Below, in pieces: positions 1-8,806 of a stretch of 64,000 nucleotides of DNA. A program made the translations under genes and the position numbers. Origin of the DNA: Euphorbia lathyris (taxonomy: Eukaryota > Streptophyta > Magnoliopsida > Malpighiales > Euphorbiaceae); contig NC_088916.1 in the NCBI RefSeq assembly GCF_963576675.1, forward strand, positions 82,167,501-82,231,500. The letters run 5' to 3'. A model generated the notes under the pieces. The model was not told the DNA's origin and ran no database searches. It saw only the letters and a program-made list of their open reading frames with translations. Numbering within the stretch: position 1 is the stretch's first letter; each line of letters begins with the position of its first letter.

Positions 1-59
1 GCTGGTCTGATGAATTTAGCTTTGAAAAGTTTTTCTATCTCCTCCTTCACCTTGTCTTC
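1..59 (-). pseudogene. Reverse transcriptase N-terminal fragment of gypsy-1
   Basis: Read on the minus strand this short piece gives KVKEEIEKLFKAKFIRP, the conserved start of the Ty3/gypsy reverse transcriptase. The equivalent stretch in gypsy-2 (about 27740-27780) reads KVKEEIEKLLKAGFIRP. It is the direct continuation of the segment ending near 1571, from which it is separated by the solo LTR at 60-1565. The rest of the enzyme lies beyond the left window edge. Confidence 0.85.
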
Positions 60-429
60 TGATAGGGGTCAAAAACCCCTATCTTTGGGTACGGTTTTAG
101 GACGGGTTTTAGCATTATTCAGTTAATAAGCGAGCATTTCTCGCATTTAAATGCTTTTGTGTGAGTTAGTTAGGAATTGGAAACCTTTTATTTATTTTTC
201 GTTGTTTAGGCTCGTTTTATGACCAATCTAGGCAATTACGGCCAAAATAGCATGCATAGTATAATTCCGTTATCTTTTGAAGCTAATTGGTCCGTCAAAA
301 GTCGCACCAAACGAAGCGTTTGCTCAAAATAAGCGATTGACGGATCAATTTAGCTTTTGGACTAATGTTATGTGGAGTTTCTGTATGTGCGCAGGTGTAA
401 GTTCGGGCGAAAAAGGACATCGACGACAT

Positions 430-532
430 TCGGCGAGCAGGGGGGCTGCTCGTCGCGAGTAGCCCTGCTCGCCGAGCAGCTCGCCCTGCTCGGCGAGCAG
501 ACCTGCGGGAATTGGTCAAAAAGACCAATTCC
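430..532. repeat. GC-rich hairpin cluster in solo-LTR U3
   Basis: Between about 430 and 532 several self-complementary units follow one another: GGGCTGCTCG with CGAGTAGCCC, two near-identical palindromes of the form CTGCTCGNCGAGCAG, and a perfect 10-bp stem GGAATTGGTC/GACCAATTCC with a 5-base loop (508-532). The cluster lies 85-190 bp upstream of the TATA box at 618, so in the U3 promoter region of this LTR. Confidence 0.75.
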
Positions 533-617
533 ACCCCCACGAAGCCACGATGGACCCCACGACTTTCTACACCAATAAGGACACGAAAATAGGTTAAAAA
601 GAGGGCCGAGCCACGCC

Positions 618-625
618 TATAAATA
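618..625 (+). promoter_or_regulatory. TATA box of solo LTR
   Basis: TATAAATA sits in a C-rich context (ccacgccTATAAATAgag), followed by a leader-like pyrimidine-rich stretch. It fixes the LTR orientation as plus. Function is inferred from sequence and position only. Confidence 0.65.
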
Positions 626-1565
626 GAGTTTTTTCAATGTAAAGTAGATATCTTTTATCTTTGTAATTTTCTTAGTTTTTCCTCTTGAGAAATCCTCTCC
701 ACCTCCTCCATATCCTTCAAACCTCCATTGAAGACACCTCCGAAGCTCCGTTCACCGAGGATTGCTCAAGCTTCATCCTTAAGTCCTAGAAAGACGCCTG
801 CATTGGTAGACAGGTTCCCTGAAAGGGATTTTTCTTCTTTTACATTCTGTCTAGCCTCTGATACATGTTATGAATTCTATGCTTATTGTAACTTCGTGAC
901 AATATTTTCCATCTTTGATATATATTATAGTTCTTGTTCATTCAATTGTTTTAATGCTTTAATCTTTGTCTTACGCTTTGTCTGATTGGTTTAACTCATT
1001 CGATAATCCCAAAATCAAGTTGGCACATATTGCGAGCTGAATCTGACCTAGTTAGTGCCTATAGGATTGACGACCCTATAGAAGATTAAGCCCAAATTGC
1101 TGAGCCTTAGATCTAGTTTCGGCCTTACAAGGGAATCACGAACTAGGAACTTTAGGAGGATAGGTCGGGTTAATCGCCTCGGACACAAGTGACTTAGGTT
1201 TTAATTCAATTGCTTAAACAATCTATTTTCATTATCATCGTATCCCTTCATGTTCCTTCGGATAATTGCATTGGTAAAAGATCACTTAGGGGTAGAGTAA
1301 CTTAATTAGGAGTAGAATAACTTAGTTAGAATCAGATAACTTAGCTAGGAATAGTATAAATCAACCTAGGAGTAGATTAACTTAGCAAAACCAACTCAAA
1401 ACCCCTTAAGCCTAGATAACACCTGAAACCAAGTAACTCGATACTTGCAGAAATAAATCCTGTGGATGATAACCTGGACTTAACCAGAAATTTATTACTT
1501 GATAACGACGGGGTACACTTATCCCTTAGTGAGTTCTCATCTCTAACTTAGGTGAGGGCGCATCA

Positions 1566-2038
1566 CCTTCCACTTCTTTGCTCATTCTCCTTGTTGGTTG
1601 CTTGAAGGGTTTGAATTCCGGTTTGATTGGCAATCTATGTTCCACAACGTCTTTGCTCAACCCGGGCATTTCATCATAATTCCAAGCGAAACAATCTTTG
1701 AACTCCTGAAGCAAACTGATAATGGCCTCTTTCAACGTTGGGCGTAGTAGGTTACTGACAAATGTAACCTGAGGTTCCTCTTCGGTTCCTAGATTTAATT
1801 CGTCCAAAGGATCGACTGCCATGGAACCTTCATCTTCTAACTTTGGGTTTGCCCTCTTCAGATCTTGTAGTTGGATTTCTTCTCCTTGAGGATTCAGTTC
1901 TGTTATTCCTTCGGGGGTTTCGACTTCTGAGACCCTCATGTCGTTTTCTTGGTACAGTTTCTCCACTAGTTGTTGTGCATTCAGTTTTGATATAGCGGCT
2001 GAAGCTACCGCTTCTTTTCTCGATGTTGTCTTAATCAT
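1566..2038 (-). pseudogene. gypsy-1 pol: protease-RT linker, truncated by solo LTR
   Basis: This minus-strand frame opens with MIKTTSRKEAV and runs through an acidic linker to LLQEFKDCFAWNYDEMPGL and EHRLPIKPEFKPFKQPTRRMSKEVE, the conserved lead-in to Ty3/gypsy reverse transcriptase. The last residues before the first stop (GDAPSPKLEMRTH, down to 1526) come from the inserted LTR and are not part of the original protein. Its ATG overlaps the TGA of the upstream gag-protease frame (ATGA near 2035-2038), so pol lies in a different frame from gag-protease. This may be a natural frame boundary or a mutation; one copy cannot tell. Confidence 0.8.
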
Positions 2039-3010
2039 GGAATTTCTTCAATTACTGGTTCGTTATGGAATGGCCTTCGATGAGGCACAATTGCCGTTGG
2101 TTTCAGGATATTCTTAATCTCTTCGCCACATGATTGTTCTTTGTGGTTGGCCCCAATTCGGATTGGGCCAACAGATTCCTCGTAGAGTCTGGCTTCGACC
2201 ACATCGGAGTAAGTTTCGAACGGCTTCTCGTTTGCCCGAACAAATTCCACATCGTCTCCCTTCCAAAATAGAAGGAGTTGATATAATGATGAGGGGATGC
2301 ACGAGTTGGAATGAATCCAATCTCTCCCCAAAAGCGCCTGATAGCTCGCAGTTGAATTTACTATGAAGAAAGCAGCCATGGCGGTGTGAGAACCAATAGT
2401 GAGCTTCAAAGGTAGGACACCGTAAGTCTTCGCAATTTCTCCCGTGAAAGCTGAAACCGACACTTCTGACGAGATTATGTCTTCCTCTGATTTTCCTAAG
2501 GCTAGGACCATCTTCATAAGCATGATGTTAACGGCCGATCCATTGTCGATGAGCACTCTGGAGATCGGTTTGCCATCTACATGAGCCTTGATGTATAGAG
2601 GTTTAATATGGTGAGTCATCCTTAGAGTGGGCTTGTCAAAGTGAACCCTCTTCATGCCCTCTTCACCTGATGCCTTCGGTACTGTGTCTTCTTGCTTTTT
2701 GTGCTCGAGTTTGGGGACTTCTTTCTTGGTGTCTTCACCTCTAAAATCCGAAGGTAAGATTAAAAAGGTAGCGGCACAATCTATTCGTATGATGAAATCT
2801 CCAACCAGGATCTGGAGGTTTTTCTCTTGGTTTTTTCCTCCTCCTTTCGCGTCATTAGAGTTAACGATGGATGATTCCTTTCGATCATTCCTCTTTTCTG
2901 CCTCTCTCTTCCTTAATTTTCTTTTTGCATTTTTGGAGAGAGGTCTTGGGAACTTTTTATGGCTATTCAATTGCCATTGATTGACGGGCGACATGCTTGA
3001 AGGTGTCACG
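2035..3010 (-). pseudogene. gypsy-1 aspartic protease region
   Basis: This minus-strand frame of about 324 codons encodes the retropepsin-like protease that cleaves the Gag-Pol polyprotein. The centre reads YIKAHVDGKPISRVLIDNGSA, with the catalytic D-(N/T/S)-G as DNG, then a beta-rich stretch and the conserved LLGRDWIHSN that closes the fold in Tat-like elements. The N-terminal third is a basic, lysine-rich linker (KNAKRKLRKREAEKRN) typical of the gag-protease junction. Upstream it is cut by the copia element at 3011. Skipping that insertion joins it in frame to the gag C-terminus at 12513. No internal stop was seen. Confidence 0.85.
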
Positions 3011-4874
3011 TGAAGAAAATTAAGGCCAAGCTATAGCAGCGGAAATATAAAAATTTTAGCCTATTTCCTTTTAACCATAGGATCCGTTAATCGTTATTTC
3101 ATATAAAGAGGGATAAGAAGGAATACCTTTCGATGAACAATCTACCGTTGTTAAAGAAGCGCCCACAATTCTTCTCCGAGATTCCAACCACAAAGTATAA
3201 CACGGTGAGCTTAAGATGAAATCAACCCTTCTGAGATGCAACCAAAATAGATTGCCTCTAATTAACCAACACAAGATCAGAGAGAAAAGGAGATGAATGA
3301 GATTAATCAATTGACGGAAGCCGTATGAATTCTTGTCCACGAACTAGGGGATGCAAATTCACTCTCTCTCTTTTAATGTAGGTTTCGAAAATCACATAAA
3401 GGGGAGTTAGGAGGCTTAGTTGAAATTCTCATAAGGAGGGGGTATATATAGTCGCTTGTATCTAAACCCTAGTTAGATAGGAATAGGTTACTTAATAGGA
3501 ATTCCATTCGGAATAGGATTCCTAATTATTATCTTATAATATATCAAATACATTTAGGATAATAATAAATAACCTAATTGGATAATAATAGGAGTATATT
3601 AATCTAATTAAAACTCCTAACTTAATTATCTCTTAATTAATTTAATTCACAAACCTAATCAAATTAGCATTAATGGAATTAAAATAATTCCTTATTTCTA
3701 TATATATAAATTTCGGCCCCCTCCATTTAAATGGGCCTTACTGGGCTCAATTGGGCTTCCATCTATTAATCACATCCATCTCTCTTTTGGTTCCAAGTCT
3801 TATGTGTGACCTATTAGGTTCTTACTACTTCTGGCCGTATGCAACTATTAAATTAATTTCTTCAAGAATTATATTTAATCCTTGCATAACGGAATGATGT
3901 ACAAAGTATGTTATTGGCAAGTCTGTAATCATTCCCCCAGAGTCCGTTAAGAAGACAGGTTGATTCTGTCGTTAACCCTTCCGTATTAGTTACAGTATAA
4001 TTCGATCCTTTATCAACTATATCCTTGAACTGAATCTTATGACTATGGGTGATGTCAAGTCACATATAGCGAGACGTTCGTTTTACTTGTACAGGCCGAG
4101 TCAACTCAAATAGATAGGTTAAGTGAAATCTGTATTTCTACTCTTAAGCTATCACCTTGCAAGGATTTAGAGTCGAGTCTTCCACAAGCGATCCTTGGAT
4201 ATATCTCCCATTAATCGGGAGTGATAAATGCTCAATCCAATGTATAACTACCCTGACATTACCTCCTGTGACACCCAATCTTTGCAGTTCACACCCCAGA
4301 GTCATCTCTGTTAAGGATCGTGGGACCACAGGATCAAAGTCTCACATTCAGTAATTCAGGATGACCAATTAACATTCCTTTGAGTCTGAGGATTACTTAT
4401 ACCTATTAATACCAATGAGATGAACATGTGACAAGGATGAATCTACCCATCCTGTTATCTCAAATCGGATCCCCAATCCTAATGAACGACGTTTCATCAG
4501 ATCTATGTAACTGTCCAGATATCTATATATATGAAGCTTGTGAGATCAGCTTTCTGTCGGACAGAAGACATTGTTACATATAAGTCTCAACAGTGATATA
4601 TCAATCCTAAACATATCACTTGACTTGGGGTGGTTTTAAGTTTATTAGTTTATTATAAAGTTTTGTCTCACTTCATGCTTGTATGAACACTTTATAATCA
4701 CTTTAAACAAACTTACGGATTTCCTTTTATTAGACTTTATTTAGTGCTTAAAAGGGATTGCCTTTATATAGTTATGAAACATATATCTCATTAAAACAAA
4801 TGATATAAAGAACAATTCATTTACATTAAGTTTGTATCCTGCAACAATTGACTATGGGACACTAAACCCCAACA
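3011..4874 (-). repeat. copia 3' LTR
   Basis: This 1864-bp repeat pairs with 10642-12507. On the minus strand it opens TGTTGGGGTTTAGTG and ends CTTCA. A TATATATA box lies at 3443-3450 on the minus strand, with the C-rich CCCCCTCC stretch just after it. It directly follows the polypurine tract of the element. Confidence 0.93.
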
Positions 4875-4886
4875 TACTCCCACTTG
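4875..4886 (-). promoter_or_regulatory. copia polypurine tract
   Basis: On the minus strand CAAGTGGGAGTA immediately precedes the 3' LTR start TGTTGG. This is the usual purine-rich primer for plus-strand DNA synthesis in plant copia elements. It starts three bases after the gag-pol stop codon at 4889-4891. Confidence 0.8.
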
Positions 4887-4888
4887 GA

Positions 4889-5581
4889 CTAAAGCCAATT
4901 GTTTCTAAAACTTATCCCAGTAGAAGTTAAATGACGATCATGTACTTTCTGGGTTAAAGGCTTTGTCAACGGATCTGCAACGTTGTCCTCTGTAGGTACT
5001 CTTTCTATTCTCACATCTCCTCTAGCCACAATCTCTCTAATGATGTGGTATCGCTTTAGGTAGTGCTTGGATGCATTATGAGACCGTGGTTCCTTTGCTT
5101 GCGCAATGGCTCCATTGTTATCACAGTACAGAGTAATGGGATTGACAATGTCAGGCACCACACCTAGTTCTGTAATGAACTTTCTAATCCAAACTGCTTC
5201 CTTTGCTGCTTCCGCAGCAGCGATGTACTCTGACTCGGTCGTAGAGAAAGCTACGCTTCCCTGCTTGGAACTTTTCCAACTGACCGCGCCCCCATTCAAG
5301 ATAAACAGGTATCCTGATTGGGATTTAAAATCATTCTCATCTGTGAGATGACTAGCGTCTGAAAATCCTTCAATTTTCAGATCTCCTTCTCCGTACACTA
5401 GGAACATATCTTTAGTCCTTCTCAAGTACTTAAGAATGTTCTTGACGGCAATCCAATGCTCGTCTCCTGGATTCCCTTGGTAACGACTCGTTACAGATAA
5501 CGCGAATGCTACGTCAGGTCTAGTGCATAGCATAGCATACATAATCGAACCGATCGCGCTGGCGTACGGGACTACAGCCAT
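4889..5581 (-). CDS. copia RNase H segment
   Basis: This 230-codon piece starts with the reverse transcriptase connection (YASAIGSIMYAMLCTRPDVAFA) and continues into the copia RNase H with its acidic residues in GFSDASHLTD, STTESEYIAAAEAAKEA and LYCDNNGAIA. It then reads HYLKRYHIIREIVARGDVRIERVPTEDNVADPLTKPL, the standard C-terminus. It degrades the RNA strand during reverse transcription. Its stop codon lies next to the polypurine tract. Its ATG is internal to the polyprotein. Confidence 0.9.
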   Translation of the reverse strand: MAVVPYASAIGSIMYAMLCTRPDVAFALSVTSRYQGNPGDEHWIAVKNILKYLRRTKDMFLVYGEGDLKIEGFSDASHLTDENDFKSQSGYLFILNGGAVSWKSSKQGSVAFSTTESEYIAAAEAAKEAVWIRKFITELGVVPDIVNPITLYCDNNGAIAQAKEPRSHNASKHYLKRYHIIREIVARGDVRIERVPTEDNVADPLTKPLTQKVHDRHLTSTGISFRNNWL

Positions 5582-5584
5582 GCG

Positions 5585-6559
5585 TCATTTGTCATCATCG
5601 GTTTTAGGACATTGATGATTGTTTAAATTTACTCCATGTACCATGGGTAAGTTACCTCGTTTCGATTCAAGCATGCTAAACCGATTTAGCACCTTTTCAA
5701 TGTATGTAGCCTGTGAAAGACCAAGCACTCTACGCGATCTATCCCTGTAGATCTTTATACCAAGTATATAGGCTGCTTCACCAAGGTCTTTCATTGAGAA
5801 GTTACCGGATAACCATACTTTCACCGATTGTAATAGAGCAATGTCATTTCCCATTAACAGGATATCGTCCACATATAGTATGAGAAATGCTATAGAGCTC
5901 CCACTTCCTTTCTTGTAAATGCAAGCTTCTTCGCAATTTTGTTCGAAACCAAATTGTTTTATGGTTTCTTCAAAACGCTTGTTCCAGCTTCTAGATGCTT
6001 GCTTGAGTCCATAAATGGATCTCTGAAGTTTGCAAACTTTATTTGCCTCCTTTGATATGAAACCTTCAGGCTGCATCATGTATACATCCTCAAGCAGATT
6101 TCCATTTAGGAAAGCTATTTTCACATCCATTTGCCAAATTTCATAATCAAAATGAGCGGCAATTGCAAGCATGATTCTGATTGATTTGGACATAGCAACA
6201 GGAGAGAAGGTTTCGTCATAATCAACACCTTGTTTCTGACGATATCCTTTCGCTACCAACCTAGCCTTGTAGGTGCTAACCTTTCCATCCATGTCAGTCT
6301 TCTTTTTGAAGATCCACCTGCACCCAATGGGAATTATCCCTTCGGGTGGATCAACCAAAGTCCACACTTGGTTAGTATATATGGAATCCATTTCAGAATC
6401 CATGGCTTCAAGCCATGCTTTAGAATCTGGACTAGTAAGAGCCTCTTCGTAGTTTTCGGGTTCGTCGTCTAACACGGGAACCTCGTTATCATCTCCCACT
6501 AGAAAACCATATCTAACTGGGAGTTCACGAACTCTTCGTGATCTACGAATAGGTGCCAC
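5585..6559 (-). CDS. copia reverse transcriptase segment
   Basis: This 324-codon open segment has the copia reverse transcriptase landmarks in order: WLEAMDSEMDSIYTNQVWTL, IGCRWIFKKK, YKARLVAKGYRQKQGVDYDETFSPV, QMDVKIAFLNGNL, YGLKQASRSWNKRF and the catalytic YVDDILLMGND. It copies element RNA into DNA. It ends at a TGA at 5585-5587 that probably replaced an arginine codon. The frame then resumes with MAVVPYASAIGSIMYAMLCTRPDV of the connection domain. Confidence 0.9.
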   Translation of the reverse strand: MAPIRRSRRVRELPVRYGFLVGDDNEVPVLDDEPENYEEALTSPDSKAWLEAMDSEMDSIYTNQVWTLVDPPEGIIPIGCRWIFKKKTDMDGKVSTYKARLVAKGYRQKQGVDYDETFSPVAMSKSIRIMLAIAAHFDYEIWQMDVKIAFLNGNLLEDVYMMQPEGFISKEANKVCKLQRSIYGLKQASRSWNKRFEETIKQFGFEQNCEEACIYKKGSGSSIAFLILYVDDILLMGNDIALLQSVKVWLSGNFSMKDLGEAAYILGIKIYRDRSRRVLGLSQATYIEKVLNRFSMLESKRGNLPMVHGVNLNNHQCPKTDDDK

Positions 6560-6631
6560 TGTTGTCTCATTTAATGGGACTTCTTCGGGTACCTCAACCG
6601 CTTCTGTTGTTTCAGTCGGCGTTTCTTCCTC

Positions 6632-8293
6632 TTAAACTTCGTCGAGTTCAATCACGCTTCCCTTTTGTGTTTCTTCGAGAAACTCTTTCTCTAAGAAGGT
6701 TGCGTGTCTAGATACTATTACTTTCTGACCATCTGGATGATAGAAGTAATACCCCATGGTTTCTTTGGGATATCCAATGAAGAAACATTTATCAGATTTA
6801 GAATCTAATTTGTCGGGCGCTATGCGTTTGACATATGCTGAACAACCCCATACTCTCCTAAATGAGGACACAGGTTTCCTACCAACGAACAATCCATATG
6901 GTGTGGAACTAGCGGATTTAGTTGGTACTCGGTTTAGGGTGAAGAGGGCAGTTTCTAAGGCATGGCCCCAGAATGACTTTGGAAGTAAGGCCATGCTCAT
7001 CATGGATCGTACCATATCTAATAGGGTGCGGTTTCTCCTCTCGGATACACCATTGTGTTGTGGTGTATAGGGAGGTGTCCATTGTGAGCATATCCCACAT
7101 TCAGTTAGATAATTCAGAAAATCATCTGAAAGATATTCGCCACCTCGATCGGATCGAAGCGTCTTTATTTTCTTTCCTAATTGATTTTCCACTTCATTCT
7201 TGAAGCATTTGAACTTGTCAAAAGCTTCTGATTTGTGCCTCATCAAGTAGATGTAACCATATCGAGTATGGTCATCTATGAAGCTTATGAAGTATCTGAA
7301 TCCTCCTCTTGCTTGGACTGACATAGGACCGCATACATCTGAATGAATGAGTCCTAGAGTGTCCGATACACGCTCACCTTTATTGCTAAAGGGTGTCTTT
7401 GTCATTTTACCTTTTAAACATGATTCGCATGTTTCCAATGATTCGGAATCGATTGGATCTATAAGCCCATCTGAATGTAGCTTTAGCATGCGTCTCTTGT
7501 TTATATGGCCTAAACGACAATGCCACAAGTAAGTTGAATTATCTATCTTATGTCTTTTGGTATCAATTGCAAAAACAGGAGTTTTATCATCTAACACATA
7601 AATCCCATTTTGTGATATTCCTGAAAAATAAAAGATCGAATCTTTATAAAAATTGCAACTATTGTTCTTTATTGAAATATGAAAACCGTCGTCAACAAGA
7701 CGGCTAATAGAAATAATGTTACGAGACATCTCAGGAACGTATAAACAATTCCTTAATTCTATTACAAGCCCAGAGGGCAAAAGTAAAACATAATCTCCAA
7801 TTGCGAGGACGGCAACTCTTGCTCCATTTCCCACTCGCAAGTTTATGCTTCCTTTCTTAAGTTCCTTAGTCTGTTTTAGCTCCTGCATATTTGTACAAAT
7901 ATGAGATCCACATCCGGTATCAAGTACCCAAGATTCAGACAATGAAACTGTATTTATTTCAATATAAAACATACCAGAAGCTGAAGCACCGTTATTTTCC
8001 TTCTCGTGGAAGGTTAGGTACTCCATGCAATCCCTCTTCCAATGCCCTAAGTCACCACAATAGTAGCACTTTCCTTTGGGCTTCTTTGGTTCCTTTCCCT
8101 TTGTTTCGGTGAGCACAGCCCCCTTGCATTTATCAAGATGGTTTGGATCAGGAGCGACCCCATTCCTTTTTCTCGATCCTTCAATAGCAAGGGCCAACAT
8201 TTCCTCGTTTTCTTTTATAATGGGCTCGACTGACTCGAGCATATGTGCAAACTCTACAAGAGAGGTTTGCAAGCCACTCATCTGATAGTTCAT
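6632..8293 (-). CDS. copia Gag C-terminus, protease and integrase segment
   Basis: This open stretch of 553 codons carries the nucleocapsid zinc knuckle (CX2CX4HX4C), the aspartic protease with WVLDTGCGSHIC, the integrase zinc-binding segment and the integrase core with D, D and E in SDVCGPM, SDRGGEYL and NGVSERRN. After the core come LNRVPTKSASSTPYGLF and CSAYVKRIAPDKLDSKSDKCFFIGYP, usual for copia integrase C-termini. It ends at a TAA (6632-6634) in the acidic linker before reverse transcriptase. The upstream end is the TAG in gag, so the ATG at 8293 is an internal methionine, not a true start. Confidence 0.88.
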   Translation of the reverse strand: MNYQMSGLQTSLVEFAHMLESVEPIIKENEEMLALAIEGSRKRNGVAPDPNHLDKCKGAVLTETKGKEPKKPKGKCYYCGDLGHWKRDCMEYLTFHEKENNGASASGMFYIEINTVSLSESWVLDTGCGSHICTNMQELKQTKELKKGSINLRVGNGARVAVLAIGDYVLLLPSGLVIELRNCLYVPEMSRNIISISRLVDDGFHISIKNNSCNFYKDSIFYFSGISQNGIYVLDDKTPVFAIDTKRHKIDNSTYLWHCRLGHINKRRMLKLHSDGLIDPIDSESLETCESCLKGKMTKTPFSNKGERVSDTLGLIHSDVCGPMSVQARGGFRYFISFIDDHTRYGYIYLMRHKSEAFDKFKCFKNEVENQLGKKIKTLRSDRGGEYLSDDFLNYLTECGICSQWTPPYTPQHNGVSERRNRTLLDMVRSMMSMALLPKSFWGHALETALFTLNRVPTKSASSTPYGLFVGRKPVSSFRRVWGCSAYVKRIAPDKLDSKSDKCFFIGYPKETMGYYFYHPDGQKVIVSRHATFLEKEFLEETQKGSVIELDEV

Positions 8294-8323
8294 GATGAAC
8301 TGTGAGTAGCTCTCAGGGAGGGA

Positions 8324-8806
8324 CTATAAAAGTAAGTTTTCACTTAGTTCATGGTCCATCGCATCTCCAATACTAGAAAACTTGGTTATGAGGCTGATCA
8401 TCTTGGCACAATGTACCATCACAGATGTGCCCTCCTGCATCTTGCTTTTATATAACTCTTTGGTTATTTCGAAGCGCTCGCACTGAGTTTCTATCACAAA
8501 TAGCTCTTTAAGGTGCTTGACCATGGAAGAGGCATCCATATCTGAATGTAGTTGCCTTTTAACCTCCGGTGTCAATGATGCAAGTATGATGTCCCCTACA
8601 TGATCGTCATTAGCTTTATGCTTCAAGTAAGCATAAACCTCTTGGTAGGGAGCATCATCCATTGGGTAAGGGGGTATCGGTGTATCAAGTACATACCCTT
8701 TCCTTTCGAACTTCAAAACAATTTTGAGGTTACGAAACCAGTCGGTGAAGTTTGAACCATTCAATTTGTTATCGGTAAGGATGTAACGCAGATTGGTGTT
8801 AGTCAT
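8324..8806 (-). CDS. copia Gag N-terminal part
   Basis: The structural protein forms the virus-like particle. The 160-codon open piece starts MTNTNLRYILTDNKLNGSNFTDWFRNL and has the usual plant copia gag body (LKELFVIETQCERFEITKELYKSKM, MISLITKFSSIGDAMDHELSENLLL). It stops at a TAG where a glutamine before SLPESYSQFI is expected. The remainder of gag, including the zinc knuckle, continues in the same frame into the next segment. The ATG is the first of the frame and lies 1.8 kb from the 5' LTR. Confidence 0.85.
   Translation of the reverse strand: MTNTNLRYILTDNKLNGSNFTDWFRNLKIVLKFERKGYVLDTPIPPYPMDDAPYQEVYAYLKHKANDDHVGDIILASLTPEVKRQLHSDMDASSMVKHLKELFVIETQCERFEITKELYKSKMQEGTSVMVHCAKMISLITKFSSIGDAMDHELSENLLL

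Larger units (their letters stand above)
60..1565 (+). mobile_element. Solo LTR inserted in gypsy-1 pol
   Basis: A 1506-bp block starts with TGAT and ends with ATCA and interrupts the gypsy-1 pol frame exactly where MSKEVE should continue into KVKEEIEK. The flanking 5-bp duplication is nearly perfect (TCTTC at 55-59, CCTTC at 1566-1570, one mismatch). A TATAAATA box at 618-625 marks it as plus-strand, opposite to its host. The 3' part (about 1445-1530) has the pyrimidine/GGGTACACTT pattern I associate with ends of plant gypsy LTRs. No internal coding region or second LTR is present, so it is most simply a solo LTR left by LTR-LTR recombination. Family not assigned. Confidence 0.8.
4889..8806 (-). 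pseudogene. copia gag-pol polyprotein, three in-frame stops
   Basis: One minus-strand frame of about 1306 codons encodes the whole polyprotein. In order: gag (MTNTNLRYILTDNKLNGSNF...), zinc knuckle CYYCGDLGHWKRDC, protease DTGCGSH, GAG-pre-integrase (WHCRLGHINKRRM, CESCLKGK), integrase with its D, D, E residues (IHSDVCGPM, LRSDRGGEYL, PQHNGVSERRNRTLLD), reverse transcriptase with YVDDILLMGND, and RNase H (FSDASHLT, TTESEYIAAAEAAKEA, LYCDNNGA). All open pieces share one frame, broken only by TAG at 8324-8326, TAA at 6632-6634 and TGA at 5585-5587. Each is explained by a single C-to-T change on the coding strand (CAG, CAA, CGA). The stop codon of the polyprotein lies 14 nt from the 3' LTR. No frameshift was seen. 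Confidence 0.93.

Noticed and set aside
1526..1570. C-terminal residues GDAPSPKLEMRTH of the gypsy-1 pol frame
   Set aside because: These are read from the inserted solo LTR and should not be treated as protein sequence of the element.
3071..4354. Small frames in 3071-3340 and 4144-4354, repeated at 10702-10971 and 11777-11987
   Set aside because: They lie within the two copia LTRs and occur twice only because the LTRs are duplicates.
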